Assembly: GCA_008360955.1 (NCBI GenBank)
Contig: LUCM01008791.1
Span: forward strand, 160,644 to 224,643
DNA: 64,000 nt
Origin: Fasciolopsis buskii
Taxonomy: Eukaryota; Platyhelminthes; Trematoda; Plagiorchiida; Fasciolidae
Direction of reading: 5' to 3'
Shown: in pieces, positions 1-12,319 of the stretch
How positions within the stretch are numbered: the first letter of the stretch is position 1
Layout of the letters: each line of letters opens with the position of its first letter
The notes under the pieces: model-generated
The model's input: the letters and a program-made list of their open reading frames with translations, nothing else
Told to the model about the DNA's origin: nothing
Database searches by the model: none
Program-made: the position numbers and the translations under genes

Positions 1-3000
1 GAAAACATTCAATCTCCTACTACTATTATATATATATATATATATCTTTGCAGTTTCTAACAAAGCCGTTTCGTGCCCGGACGATTGAATTTGAAATGCA
101 ATCTATCATATACAATTTCCGCACAAAGTAATGTAGTTTTTGATATCTAGGGCAGAAAAGTTAGGAGAAATGACGACAGTATAGAACCCCATTTAGGTTG
201 CCCTATGGGATTTCCACCTAAAATCACGCATGACGGCTATTCTTTCAGAGGACCCTCAGCACATTTTCTGGCGTATTTTTTCCAAGACTCATGATTATCG
301 TTTATTCAATATTTTTCATTCCCTTTTGAGATTGGCTCTCAGTTGTGACTAGCTCATGTTGATCATTTGCTGAAGATCCCCAAACTGCCTCTGAGATACC
401 GTCGTTGCTTCTAACAGAAAATTCCTCTTTGACACTTTAACGGCAACGATTCCAGGCATTCAATCCATCCACCGTGACCATTCGGTACTGGATACTGTAT
501 GGACTGATAATATCTTAGTTTCTGCGACGGCGTTACTAGATACGAATATGCTAGGTAATGCAGGGCCCAGGTGTAATTGAATTTCTCATCATAATTTTGG
601 TATGAGGGATGTTTTGTTTTTTCGTGTTCTTGTTAAAATTAATAAAAATTATCACACCAGGGATGATCTCATTTACCCTGGTTTATTAAAAAAGGTTTCT
701 CGCTAGTCATCAACGTTCACGAGTGCTTGTGATTTGGGTCCTGCTCTTGCATCGAAACACCGAGAAAATCACTTTTGTTTAATTGTTGCCTCATAGTCAC
801 GCACACGAACATGATTTTTTATGAAAAGGTAGAATCGTGAATTCAATGGAAGGGATATGCCCCATAATCATCAGAGCCACCGGGGAACGGCAAAAATGGG
901 TACTGGCTACCGTGACCCTCAGATCCGGAGTGGCGCATAATCATGTACGGTTCCACTTGGACGAACCGGCGGCAAGTCGCCATCTACCGCCAATATTAGT
1001 TTAATCGGAACGCATCTAGAAGATCCTATGTTCTGCGTTCATTCGGATGGAATTCGTGGCTTCTCTTTATTACAGAATTTTGGCCCATCACGATATATAT
1101 ATATATATATAGCACGAATCTGAACACAGACGGTTTCATCGAAATCATGGTGAGGGACAGAAACAGTGAGCGAAAAACGGGGAAAAGAGAGGCAATGTCA
1201 ACATTTCACAGAACATGTTGGTTCTTTTATTTCCCCATCTCAACATCAGCAGCTATCCATCGGGATCCGCAAGTCCTTTTTTTCGTTTTGTACTACCCGG
1301 TTGTCCAACCCGAAGTAGAGGGTTGACTTAGGAAATCGTGCTTGGAGCCATTGACCAGATGGTCTAGTCAGCAAGACAACAGGACGATCTGGGGGTCACG
1401 TAACCCACTGGGGATCGATGAGCGACTGTTCAGTTCATGACCTCTTCCGATGGGGCTAGACATCCAGGAAAAACGCCGGTGAGGACACAGGCGTAGCGTC
1501 AGTTTTAAGTCCGATTAAATTTTGGTTGCTAGCTGGGGTGAAAATAGATGCGAGATAATTGTGGAATTAGATGGGAGAAAGAGAGACGTTACGAGTTACC
1601 AGTGGGGAAATGTTTACTTTGTACGGGCGTTTGCATTCATTCGCCGGTGTTCAGATGGGTAAGACGCTTTAAGGTTGTGTGTATTGTTCAACTGTACTCC
1701 TAGGCCTTATCTTCCAGGGAGGTCTTTGTACTGGAAAATGCAGTTCTACTCTTCTGGCATTCAAGAACAGCCCAGAAATTAGCGGACTCGTTGTGGATGG
1801 AACGATTATCAGTGGAATGGTTCATTTGCGAGTAAATGAAAGAGCACAAAGTACTCTTGCCCTATTCATAGGCTCGCTACTTCCAAGTGCTGTCCTTGTC
1901 GCTGTCTGGGCTTGTAAATTAAAAAACTCGGCGTTCTTGCGCACACCATTTGAATGCCAGCGCCTACCTGTGTGCTGGACCGAAATCTGCCCGTCCCAGA
2001 TCTCCGTCCAGTTGGTATTCCTCCCATTTTTTCGCCAACCATGAAAAGTGTGGTATATCATTCTTTGTTTTATCACTTGTGTGTGTTATATACCGCTCCT
2101 TTCCCGTAATTTCGCCACAGTGTTTATCAGTTTAGACTCTCATGCTGCATCTATTCATCGAAAACGCTTCAGGTCTTGGTCTACCTTCTTATTTCAAATG
2201 TTCGACTGTGTGCTATGGCAGCACCGCTTATCCGTGCCTTTTCCAAATGTGAGATCTTTTAAGTGATCATATCTAGTGTCTTTCTGAGTGCATTGCTTCT
2301 CATAACCGTAAGAGCTGGTAGCCTGGACGCATAGTACTACGAAATAAAACGTTTACCGGGGTGTTTGTAAAATGTGAATTCATTCTAACCTTAAGCTGCT
2401 GCTACTATCCTTACCGGAGTGATAAGCTTGATCTGTTTGCACAGGTGCGAGAAACCTGGCGTTGAATTACGTTGACCAAAGACGATATGCGCTACTCGCT
2501 AAGTAAATCCATGCACCAACTGTTGAAGCTTTACCTTACACGAACCACAAAGCCTTCTTTTCTCCGTCCTACTATGTTATGAAAATGATTCCCTGTTGAA
2601 AATGATTAGTTCATTTTGTTTTTACTTACATGGGTAATAAAGTGCAATTTAATCCTGTTTCCGGTCGGTAGTCATTAATTGGCAGCTAAACTGTTTTGCA
2701 GTCACTGACATAAACAAAAAAGAGAAATTTTAGTGTTATTATTATGCAAACTGACGTACCCATTGGTAACTGTGAAGTATCGGCTTTCAACACCCCGATA
2801 AAAGCCACGGCTGCACGGCAGACCTGAATCACCTGTCTAGGAGACGGTCGTCAGCAAATGCTCGCCAGCTCTTGTCCAGACGTGAACTCGGGGTGAACAG
2901 TGTTTCGTCAGATTTTCTTCCATGTGGTTAAACGGACCCGTTCTAATATGTTCATACTCCATGATAAACCATTTCACACAAAAGAAAATTGCTTTCGTAC

Positions 3001-3077
3001 TCAATTTCTTTCAGTTCATTATCCTACTGAGACTGCAAGGATTGCCTCTTTCCCTCCAATTAAACCTTATTCGGTAG
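1..3077. other. Unassigned sequence 5' of the first recognised exon
   Basis: No recognised gene. It holds two short AT microsatellites (about 27-46 and 1091-1110). An open frame of 121 codons at 1679-2044 (+) has no recognised similarity and is probably chance. I looked for the N-terminal ZW10 coiled-coil exons here and could not support any. Confidence 0.5.
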
Positions 3078-3437
3078 ACGCGTTTGGCAGAGCATGTCGA
3101 TCTTTTGTGGCGTCGGTGGTTAGTACTGCGTTCATACAAAAAGCCGGCGGAGTCGGGTGCCAATTCCTACGGTCTTCCGTCGGAACTGATGTCCCAACTT
3201 CAGTTAAACTCACCATTTGATCCTTTGGGCTTCCTGTTCACAACCAACTTACCCACATCTGCTGAGGTCTCTGCTGCTGTCCGAGGTTCGGATATTTTCG
3301 CAGGCAACACTCAGGAACTAGGTGCGCAAATGCCTTGCGAGCACGGTTCGGCTGTTCTGGCCAGTTTCACTGTGTATGCTCGACCGGATCTGCTGGTGCA
3401 TTTGTTCCGCCTTGTTCATGCGCTCAAAGAATCCAAA
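3078..3437 (+). CDS. ZW10: ZW10 exon A (middle region)
   Basis: The open frame reads RLAEHVDLLWRRWLVL near its start, which lines up with the human ZW10 stretch NILYHLGEEWQKLIVW. It ends EHGSAVLASFTVYARPDLL then HALKESK, matching the human segment around SVLLAFSVLGELHSKLKS. The donor is AAA|gtgagt at 3438, phase 0. The acceptor is either the AG ending at 3077 (phase 0, preferred because it keeps the aligned residues) or the AG ending at 3090 (phase 1); an in-frame TAG at 3075-3077 bars a longer exon. No initiator is expected here, because the human N-terminal part of roughly 175 residues lies upstream of this point. Confidence 0.75.
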
Positions 3438-3859
3438 GTGAGTGTTTTTCGTTCTGCACTTGAAAACGTTTACTTATTTTCATTCGCTTTCATGATGTAA
3501 GTTATACATTGTAATCTGGTAGCCTCCGAAGTAGGAGGTAGATGTGAAGTCATGAGTTGGTTCTTCATCCAGTACCAAGACCCACTTTGCTATTAAGAAA
3601 CCAATAAGTCAGTATGCGCTTATTTCATCGTCCCTGGAAGCCTCTTTTGTTGCCCGATTCGCAACAACTGAAGAAGCACGACTCAGGATGCTAAGACTGG
3701 GAATCACAGACACGACGGGAATAAATGCATGATGTCAACAATAGACGTCTCAGGACATATGTGACTATGTTCACGATAACCCTGGCAGTTAACCAGACCC
3801 GGTCCGACTCCATCTTACTGTACTACATTGAGTGCGGAACATAAATTCTTAATGAAAAC

Positions 3860-3930
3860 GATGATTAACACGTTAATGAGGGGGTGGGAATCGAAGCTAG
3901 ATCTCTCACTTAATTGGTCGAGAAAATGGA
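3860..3930 (-). repeat. Possible tRNA-derived SINE fragment
   Basis: On the minus strand this carries AGCTTCGATTCCCACCC, close to a Pol III B box (GGTTCGATTCC), preceded by GTGAGAGATCT. No clear A box is seen, so this is only a fragment at best. It lies in the intron between ZW10 exons A and B. Confidence 0.3.
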
Positions 3931-4397
3931 GACGGGCAACAGGGGTACATTACCATCAGTTATAAAGGTGGATAACCCGTAGACGAGAAAAACACGTCCT
4001 TTGTGCAAGTAGACCTAACACATTTACAAGGGGTACCAGACGGCAGGTGACTGATCTTCCAGTATGATACTGGCGGGCAAATATCCAAATGAGAATATTA
4101 CCCGAAGCGAGAACTTTAATTACATCAATGGGAACCGAAGGTAGGATAACTAGAAACGTATAAATTTTTAATAAAAAATACCTGCTAATTTTCTTACCCC
4201 AATGTTGTTGGGGGACTCGGTAGTTCCCCCGACAGGTTGCTGGAAAAGCCATGAAAATCTCTTCTAGGAGTTCGAGTCCCACTTCAAGCTCGATGGCTGT
4301 GCGGTGCAAGTAATTTCTAACATGGATGTATCAGCTATCCGCTGTTTCTGTGGTTTCCTAATGGTGATTTCCGTTCTGGTCCTGCATGGTAAATCAT

Positions 4398-4537
<140 letters not shown>

Positions 4538-4889
4538 ATGATCAGAAAAAGAATGGAATCAGAAACTGAATGTGCTGGCAAATATTGACCTTCTCGGTCC
4601 AGTCGTGAATTCGCTTCATATGCCACAAATTATAAATTATTAAGTGACAGGGCTATCAATAGGAAGCTAAACAACTTTAGGTGATACTATATTCTCCAGT
4701 CGTAGTTCTATGGAAGCACACGTTTTCAGTTAATTTGTCTAATGTGCGTACTTTTTTGTGCTTTCATTGAGCTCGCTCGACCATTTTGTGTCACCCGTGC
4801 GTACCGTTGAACGCAAATTTGAAGAAGTAATTCTATATCGGAAAAAATCTTCTATAAAACCTTGTTTGTTCCCGTGCACACACATTCAG

Positions 4890-5003
4890 TCGCGCTTCTC
4901 TGAGCTATCCAGTCAATTGAACGAACACATTTTTATGCCTTGGTTGGACAAAGTCTCTTGCACTGAGGGCTCAGGCAGTGAGAAATCTTGGCCGATGTTT
5001 GCA
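4890..5003 (+). CDS. ZW10: ZW10 exon B
   Basis: A 38-codon exon with both sites in phase 0: acceptor cacattcag|TCG and donor GCA|gtaagt. It encodes SRFSELSSQLNEHIFMPWLD and onward to SWPMFA. It continues the human segment around [20 protein letters not shown], with a similar spacing of hydrophobic residues. Fit of phase with exons A and C is the main support; sequence similarity alone would be weak. Confidence 0.75.
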
Positions 5004-5487
5004 GTAAGTTTAAAATTCTCTAGCCTTTGATTTGTTATCTTAGAAATACTAATACCCTAGTGTCCCTATAATCATTTTCACAATCCATTTCCGTCACAAT
5101 CTGTTGGTCACTGTTCTACTTCCCATAGTGGTACTAGGGAAAATGAACCAAATTTTTGTCGATTTCAATGTGTTACTCTAACTCTATTTCCAGTTGGATG
5201 GGTTAATGTAAATATAGTTCGAACTTAGCCATCTGTGCCACAAGAGGCCGATAATCGTTTTGGCGGACAAACGTTACAGGATTATAGTCTAATGAATTCC
5301 ATTGTGTATGATATTATTGACCGATGCCAATTGCCTTCTTTTACCACTTTCGGTCGTCTGATATAAATAGTTTACTATTAAATCCAAGAAAAGGAATATT
5401 AGGCCGCATCAATATCGATCGAATTTGATCACAGTTGGCAATTTTCAGTCGACTGAGTTTGTACTCGATTAAAAAATGCGTGGTGCC

Positions 5488-5532
5488 ATATATATACATA
5501 TATATATATATTATATATATATATATATATAA
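5488..5532. repeat. AT microsatellite
   Basis: Imperfect TA repeat of about 45 bp, about 300 bp from the 3' end of the retroelement at 5826. Confidence 0.95.
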
Positions 5533-5825
5533 TACACCGGTTTGAAATCGAACATAGTGCCAACGCAGCAACATGTAAATAGGACTGCTGAAAAGGGGCA
5601 AACTGATGGAAAAATTTATAAACTTGAAAAATCAAGCTATTTTTTGTATTTTCACCCTGCACATTTTGTGACTTTTTGGTTGTTTTCCGATACTTTTTAA
5701 GGTCGATGAGGTCCACAGACAAGTCACAGCTTTCGCGCCCTTAACTTCGGCTTTGAGCTGTATATCTCAGCGTTTCCAATCAACATCAACCTCCATAACT
5801 TGGCCCCTAACCAAATAGCACCAAC

Positions 5826-7573
5826 CTAGGCCAAAGTAAAAATTAACTGTTTCATAACTGTACACCGATTCATTGCATGATGGCTACGTTGCTTCCTCCA
5901 ATCTTGCCTAGAACGTGCAAAAAGAACACGAAAAGGTAGACGATGGGCAGGCATACTCAATGCGTGTCCAGTCCACCGAAGGCAAGGTAAAGCAATTATC
6001 TCAGTCAGGGAACGACTGTCTACACCCAGTACACGAGGACGCACCTCGTCATTGCTCACCCGATGATCTCACCAGACATGATCAATACTTCGGCGACACC
6101 GGTGGTCGAAAACAGAAAGATTCCAGGCATCCTCAACGTGGATAGACAAGTCTGACAACCGTAAAGAAGAACACTACAAATTGTTGCATTGTACACCCTT
6201 CTCTTGAAGGAAAGCCGGATGTCATGGAGGTGCTACAAATGCTGCAGATTCGCTACAGCTGCTCCGTCTTTCGCAGTTCGTGATGTGACCTCCTTTCCAA
6301 CACCTCTGCCAGATGTGATCAGACTCCCGAGGTACTTGAAACTATTGACTGCCTCTAACCGATCAACGCAAAGGGTGAATGCAGGTACATGCTACTGTCA
6401 GTCTTGAAGAAGGACTTTGCATTTTGAAAGTTCAAAGCACATCTCATAACTAGAAGCCTTCTTAGGTACTTCATTTTTCACGAAACGGTGTCATAATGCA
6501 AACCTATCAACAATGTCAAAGACTGCGCAAATGTCAAAGAAGACTATGACCGTCGGTCTTCGGAACGTAAAGTGGTACTCCCACAGTTGTCGGAGAGTGA
6601 AGGTTTGATGAATGCGTTCACGACCAGCGCGAAACGCATCCTGTTCTTTACGAGTTTGTCTTTAACCCGTGTTGTACAACCTCTGAAGAGTGATGGACGA
6701 AAGCAGGTTTGACGCTATTGAGATCAAGCTGATACCCCTGTGATTAGCGCAGTCACTTCACAAGACCTTGGAGATGAGGTCAACGATCGACTCCTCCCAG
6801 GAGGAGGGGACTTTCTCGGAGTACCAGATCTTCAAAAACAAGTCTCCAAGTTATCTGACCAGTTCTATTTCGCCATCTTCAAATGAGGCTTGGGAAAGTC
6901 CATCGAAGTCCAGGGTTTTATGACTGCCTAAGGCTCCGATTTCCCTGAGAACCTCCGCCGCAGTAGGTGGATCTGTTTTAAAAGACCACCAGGCGCTTGT
7001 CGGAATAGCTGCGGGAACAGCTGACGCTAAGAGCCAGCTAAATTGTGATTGAAAGTGCTTCGCCCAGCATGCAAGGCGTCGCTGCTGGTTGTGGATAAGC
7101 CAGTGGTCAACTTCATAGATCGTTTCGCTCACACCCAATGCTTCCCTACCAGCAGCTCGGATGAGGTGAAACAGCCCGCGGTAATTTCCCACGGCGGAAG
7201 CATGCTCCATCTCCAAAGGTCATTGAAATCACCAGATCTCGCGGTCCCTGCGCAACCTTGCACTGAGTTCGCATCTCGTTGCGAGCTGTGCTTCGTCATA
7301 CTCATTAGCAACCGGGATGGACCGGTGGGGGTCAAGGTGGTGCAGAGGCTCAGCAAAAATCCAGTGTGTCACAACGCGGCGGTTGAAGCCACAACTCACC
7401 AAGCCCTCAGATTGCAAGGCGTTATTGATAAGTGACCAGTGCTCATTGATGTTTTGAGGTGGGGGCAATCCTAGCTTTTCAGCCAGTGAACTAAACGAGT
7501 GAAAGGCGAGTCGGATCAGGTAGCCTGTTGCAACCCAGCGGAGGCCGTAACGTGCGTTTTGAGCACCCACCAA
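5826..7573 (-). pseudogene. Connector plus reverse transcriptase of copy 1, with internal deletion
   Basis: From 7573 the connector reads LRWVATGYLIRLAFHSFSSL; from about 7150 it reads WAKHFQSQFSWLL and VLREIGALGSHKTLDFDGL, the usual lead into RT. The RT itself (below 6780) includes VFFDICAVFDIVDRF (motif A, about 6545-6500), and then jumps within about 20 codons to MCFELSKCKVLLQD (thumb, about 6460-6410). The palm segment with YxDD is therefore missing. The tail VFDHRCRRSIDHVW, RVLGVDSRSLTE and RWTGHALSMPAHRLPFRVLF is the RTE C-terminal signature. Stops and shifts occur throughout. Confidence 0.8.
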
Positions 7574-7721
7574 AGTAAATGAACGGCTTAATGCATGCTA
7601 ACGCTTGGTCGGAGTCAAGGGTAGTGCTCCAATCTTGTAGACAGTCCCTCCATTGGTAGGTGATAGCGATGTAGTCGATTTGGGTCTACCGCTGGTTCAA
7701 AGAGGGCAAACGCCAGGCGAC

Positions 7722-8436
7722 TTACCGGTGATTGGAACGTCTGAGGCTGGAACTGGCGAGAAACAATTGATAGTCTGAGCACGAAGCCAACAACTGTTTC
7801 TCGTTTTTAGAACGACAGGAATCGAGACCAAAAAGAGGACCTAGATGTGCCTCATTCGAGGACAGCCGACCTACACGAGCATTCATGTCCCTTGCCAAAA
7901 CCACGACGTCACCTCGCCTTGCTGTACATGCGAGCTCGTGCAGCCTTCGATAGAAGGTGTCCTTGACTGCATCTTGGCTGCAGTTTGTTGGCGTGTACTC
8001 TGATATAACGAACAAGTTGTCTATCAGGACGATGAGTGTTTTCTTTGCATAAACCTCTGAGTCTCACTGCGCATAGCAAACTGTCGACTGGGATCCAGTC
8101 AAGTAGTGCAGCCTCATCCGTTTCACTGAGAGCCATATAAACGCCAGCAACACCAGTAGTCGCAGCTTCAGGGTTGTCAGAAAGATGCAGATGAAACTTC
8201 ACGGAAGCACTGGATGGGGATATCAGTCGCATAACAGAGCTAAAGTCTTGAGTGTGAGTCTCTTGGATGGAACACATATCGATGACTAAATCTCCAGCGC
8301 ATGAGCTAAACATCCATTTTGATCTATACGCATTAGTTTTCACACATTGGATGTGACCGCACGCCACGCCACAGTGTCGCTGGCGGGCTCTTGGGGTATA
8401 TTTTAGGGGGATCGCTTGCCAGGCGAAACCCACCAT
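7722..8436 (-). pseudogene. AP endonuclease domain of the RTE-like element, broken
   Basis: The first part (8436-7909) contains DMCSIQETHTQDF, the QET endonuclease motif with the metal-binding Glu. It is followed by GVYMALSETDEAALLDWIPV and SLLCAVRLRGL, typical of the middle of RTE endonucleases. A frameshift leads into YTPTNCSQDAVKDTFYRRLH and VVVLARDMNARVGRL, the (G)DxNAxxG motif with the Gly-Asp changed to Ala-Arg before Asp-Met-Asn. The domain nicks target DNA in active relatives. Here it is a pseudogene. Confidence 0.85.
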
Positions 8437-8654
8437 GTCTTAGACACTACCGCTGCTTGTCCGCGGCCGCTTATTCGGTAGGCTAACCACCTGGATGGTG
8501 ACCGTCCTTTTATCCGTAGCCCAGTAGCAGGCAGCTCTGTCCTGAGCATGGTGCTAAGCAACACAATTTGACCAAATTTCGCAGAAACTACTTAGGAGTG
8601 GGTAGCAACAGTAAACAGCACAAGTCAAAACAAATTTTTGCATGTCTTCACTGA

Positions 8655-8960
8655 GGTAGGTATTGCTCTACGAATCCGAAACATGGCCGTTGAGAACCAA
8701 AGATATGCGAAGAATTTTGGTGTTCGGGCAGCGTTATCTTCATCGCACTGGTAGAATATGGTGGGAGAATTTTGTGAATAACCCAGAAGTTAAGCATAAG
8801 GTATTGGGTCGCCATCGAATGTGAATATGTGAAGGGGATTTGGATATGTTTTGCTTATGTCCACAGAATGACTGTCTCGGTGTGCGCTGTTCTTCGAGGC
8901 AGATAATGTTTGGCAGATGATTCGAGGTGGCCAGGGGATGACATGGGTAAGAAGTATGAT
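8655..8960 (+). mobile_element. RTE-like RT C-terminal fragment
   Basis: On the + strand, LLYESETWPLRTKDMRRILV, VFGQRYLHRTGRIWWENFVN and NPEVKHKVLGRHRM are the post-RT signature of RTE-like elements. It is followed after a stop and shift by IRGGQGMTWVRSM (about 8920-8955). Orientation is opposite to the elements on both sides. The copy is truncated at both ends, and the minus-strand element next to it seems to abut or cut it. Confidence 0.8.
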
Positions 8961-10110
8961 AGCTTTGTCTAGTGGACTGGCTTGTGTATCATCACCATCA
9001 CCATCGTTCAGCGTTAAACAGCAAGCAAAATTCACTGACCACCGCCTTTTCTCCAAGGTCACATGTTTCTGTAAAAAGAGTGAATATTCGAGGGCATCTG
9101 GGAGTGGATCTACACAGATGGAAAAAAGAGTAGAATGCTGCTGTAACCAACACGCAGAACACAATCTAAATTTACAAACGCACTCTTTCAATCAATCTGA
9201 TTCGATAAAAACGACGACACGATTGCCACTGTTCACGGTTCATTGCCATATCCTTCAGAATCTCCAGCCAGCCAGTTGACGAGTCTTCCGGATCCCAACC
9301 ACGAAGACATGAGACATCTACTTTACTCGAGTTCACTGTACATTTTTTCATTTCACGTTGCCAGGTCATCTGTTGACCTCCACATGGCTTCTTCCATTCC
9401 TTGGGAGGAACACAAGATGGTGTACGGTATGGCAGACGAGTGTTCGCCATACGCAACACGTGACCCAACCAACGTAGTCTACTTAGCTTCATACACTGAA
9501 ACAAGGTATCCTCAGAATTGCCACCTAGTATTGGATTTCTGACCTCCACATTACTCATCCGGTCACTCCATCCAATCCTAGCCATACTACGTAGACATCG
9601 TTGATCGAAAACCTCCAACCGACGAACATCTCCCACACGCATACTCCATGTCACGAAACCGTACAACAGAACTGAGCGCACTGCGGCACAGTACACACGG
9701 CCTTTCAACTTCAGTGAAATATCAGGCCGACACCACAAGTGCTTCAGTCTAGCGTAAGCTGCTCGATTCTTGGATATACGCGTATTTACCTCCACTGCCG
9801 AACGACCATCGTTCGACACGCAGCTACCAAGGTAGGTGAAACGGTCAAAAGTCGTCAGTTTCTCTCCGCTCAGCAGCAAGTTCGTCCAGTCTTGCAACAA
9901 CAATTTGCACTTTGAAGGTGCAAAGCACATGCCAAACCGAGCAACCGATCTCCAGAGTCCATCTAGTGTGTTTTGTGGATAATCCGCAGAACGGATTCTG
10001 TAGGTGCAGTTGGACCCCCTATTTGAGGTCAACAAGACCTCCCGAAGCATTGGTTGAAGACGATAAATGACATGACTCAGTCCCACAGTTGGTGGCGTTG
10101 TTGTATGCAA
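8960..10110 (-). mobile_element. RTE-like element, 5'-truncated, with long open C-terminal frame
   Basis: A 312-codon frame (10110-9172) is open from the RT thumb to the C terminus: RFGMCFAPSKCKLLLQDW, FTYLGSCVSNDG, HLWCRPDISLKLKGRVYCAA, VRSVLLYGFVTW, RRLEVFDQRCLRSMARI, LSRLRWLGHVLRM and GGQQMTWQREMKKC. It ends with DMAMNREQWQSCRR. The sequence after the stop down to about 8990 is its 3' UTR, ending in a GATGGT-type repeat (+ strand 8988-9006). The RT palm is absent, as expected of 5' truncation during target-primed insertion. The frame is much better kept than in neighbouring copies, so this insertion is relatively young. Confidence 0.88.
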
Positions 10111-10284
10111 AACCTTTCGTTTTCTGTATATTTGTTCAACTTATTTTGGCGTGAATTTGCTATATTCATCGTTCATTTTTGTTTGAGCAGATGTTTATAT
10201 GGGGTAGCAACGGACGCCCAGGGCAAGTTGATGTAAGGGTAAATGTACAAATTTTAACTGAACTTGTTATTCCCGGACAGGATT

Positions 10285-11560
10285 TCTACAGATGAGTCAC
10301 CCGAAATTCACGCCAGTAACTGGATTCTGGGCCAAATCTGTCATAATATCCAGCCAGCCACAGTCCTCATGTCTGGGATCCCAATCACGAAGGCGGATAG
10401 CTCCTACCGATGCCAAAGCCGAAGTTAAGTTCTTCATACCTCTATGTCAAGCTTTAGCCTGGTTGTCCTGTCGGTTTTTTAGAAGCAGCATGTGCAGGAA
10501 GAACACCTAATGATAGGCAATAGGTAGTCATGCGCCAAAAAATGTCCAAGTTGAGTGAACCTCTCGGTCAAAGATCTACCTTCCCTACAACACACAAGGA
10601 CTCATGTCGTCATCGTTTACCCGATTTCCTCATCAGACGTGGGAAGTGATTTTGAAACAGGAATGGTCCATCGCCAAACTCCACTGAAAATCCTAAACCC
10701 GGAATGGCTAGGTGTCCCAACTCTAAGGAAAATCACTGTGAATCGTGGTATTGTACCTGTCAGCGCATCGTAAGTTTGAAACGCCCACCGAAGTAAATGA
10801 ACAAATTAGTTCAGGCTAACTCAGTTGAAATTGAGGTGAGCGTTCTAGAGCGACGGACAATATTATGTACAGCCTGACCATTGGTAGCTAATAGTCCTTT
10901 GACTGATCTGGGTCCCTTGCCAAGTCGAGTACGGTGAGTGAGGGGGCGCTGGGTGACGTATCCGTCATTCTGACATTTGAGATTCGCTCTGGGTCGGGAT
11001 GGACCGTGGTTAAGCTGCAGGACCAACAGCCATTCTTCGTTTTTGAGCTACACGATCCGAGACCAACTTGGCCTCTTAGTTGTGCCTCGTTCGAGGACAG
11101 GCTACCTACTCTAACATTTATATCTTTTGCTACAGTCGGGATACCACCTCGTTTCGCTTTGCGTAATACGGTTTTCAGCGTTTGTTAGTAAGTATCCTTA
11201 GTAGCAATTGGGTTGCGATCTGTGGGCTCACAAGCTGAGACAACAAAACAGTCGCGCTTATCGGAGCGATGATTACTTACTGTGAATCTTTGAGTCTCAC
11301 TCCGTTCAACCGGTTGTCGACTGGGGTCAATATGAATAGTGCAGTATCAGCCATTTCACTGAGAGTCAAACGAACACCAGTAAGTCCTGATTTCTTGGCC
11401 TCATGTTCCCCAGATATACTGAGAATTGACTGCACGCGAGCTCGCTGGCTATTGTTCATCGAATGACGGTTAAATTCTTGAGTGCGATTCGCTTAAATGC
11501 AACGCACATCGGTGACTAAGATATTAAGTGTACGAGCTAAATGCCTGTTGTTCTATTCGC
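10285..11560 (-). mobile_element. RTE-like element with endonuclease joined to the C-terminal tail (RT core lost)
   Basis: On the minus strand the endonuclease part covers about 11560-10800: SGLTGVRLTLSEMADTALFI, FILTPVDNRLNGVRL, then NVRVGSLSSNEAQL in another frame. The next recognisable part (10790-10285) is the RT C terminus: SHVW.GNRVNDDDMSPCVL, and near 10430-10350 pieces like LRDWDPRHEDCGWLDI in shifted frames. The connector and all RT palm motifs are missing between the two parts. Many shifts and stops mark an old copy. Confidence 0.72.
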
Positions 11561-12250
11561 ATCAACATTTACACATTAAATTTAATTAATTTGAGGGACA
11601 CCGATGATGAGCAATATTGGTTGGCAGTTGTAAAGACGGTAATAATTTAATACTAACAAAAGGAGAACGCGGGAGAAAAGAAGCAAGAGTCTGTTCAGAG
11701 AGACTGCCGCGATAATGGTTTATTTCAGATCTCAAATAATCTGAAAATATGGACTTAGAGAATTATATTACTCTTTAGAGAAATAAGCAGCTATGTACGG
11801 TGGAAGATCGGCTCCGTTCCTAAGCGAGCAGTGTAAAACGGTCACTGTGAGCTCCAACTTATTCGTTGTGATTTACATTATGACGTCACCCATTGTTTTT
11901 CCAGTATATGGACGTCTGATTTATGGGTCTGATTTATGCAAAACTAATGGGTCAAAGTAACACAAACCCATGGGTTTATTTCACGCATTTATGGTTAATA
12001 TCTGAAATTTTGACCGACTACAAGTTAGTTATCTGCATTTGTCACTTATACCATAAATTAGTTAACTGTTCACAATGTGCTTTATGCATGTTTCCTAATT
12101 TCTGAAAGCCCTTCTCGTAGGCGCTTTCATAGGACCGCCTTACAGATTCCGTAATTGATAATAACGGAATCGTTTTTGAAACTAGATAATCCATTTATAG
12201 GGTAAATGCAAATAAAATCTAGATGAATGGATAAACCATACGATCGGTTT
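11561..12250. other. Unassigned intron sequence
   Basis: AT-rich ZW10 intron sequence. I see no gene, repeat or transposon signature. Confidence 0.5.
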
Positions 12251-12319
12251 CGAGGTTATTGCCTTTCATCAAATGTGCGTACTTGGTGTTCTCTCGTTCA
12301 GACTTCCCTTTGCGGTTAC

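Larger units (their letters stand above)
5826..8590 (-). mobile_element. RTE-like (SR2-like) non-LTR retroelement, decayed, near full length (copy 1)
   Basis: Read on the minus strand, the order is 5' region (about 8590-8440), AP endonuclease, connector, start of RT, RT motif A, thumb and C-terminal tail. This is the standard order of RTE-clade elements. The frame is broken many times by shifts and stops, and an internal deletion removes the RT catalytic core, so it cannot move by itself. It lies in the 8.7-kb ZW10 intron, antisense to the gene. The element boundaries are estimates; no target-site duplication was established. Confidence 0.85.

Noticed and set aside
1679..2044. 121-codon frame as an N-terminal ZW10 exon
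   Set aside because: It does not have the helical, charged character of the ZW10 N terminus and shows no alignment.
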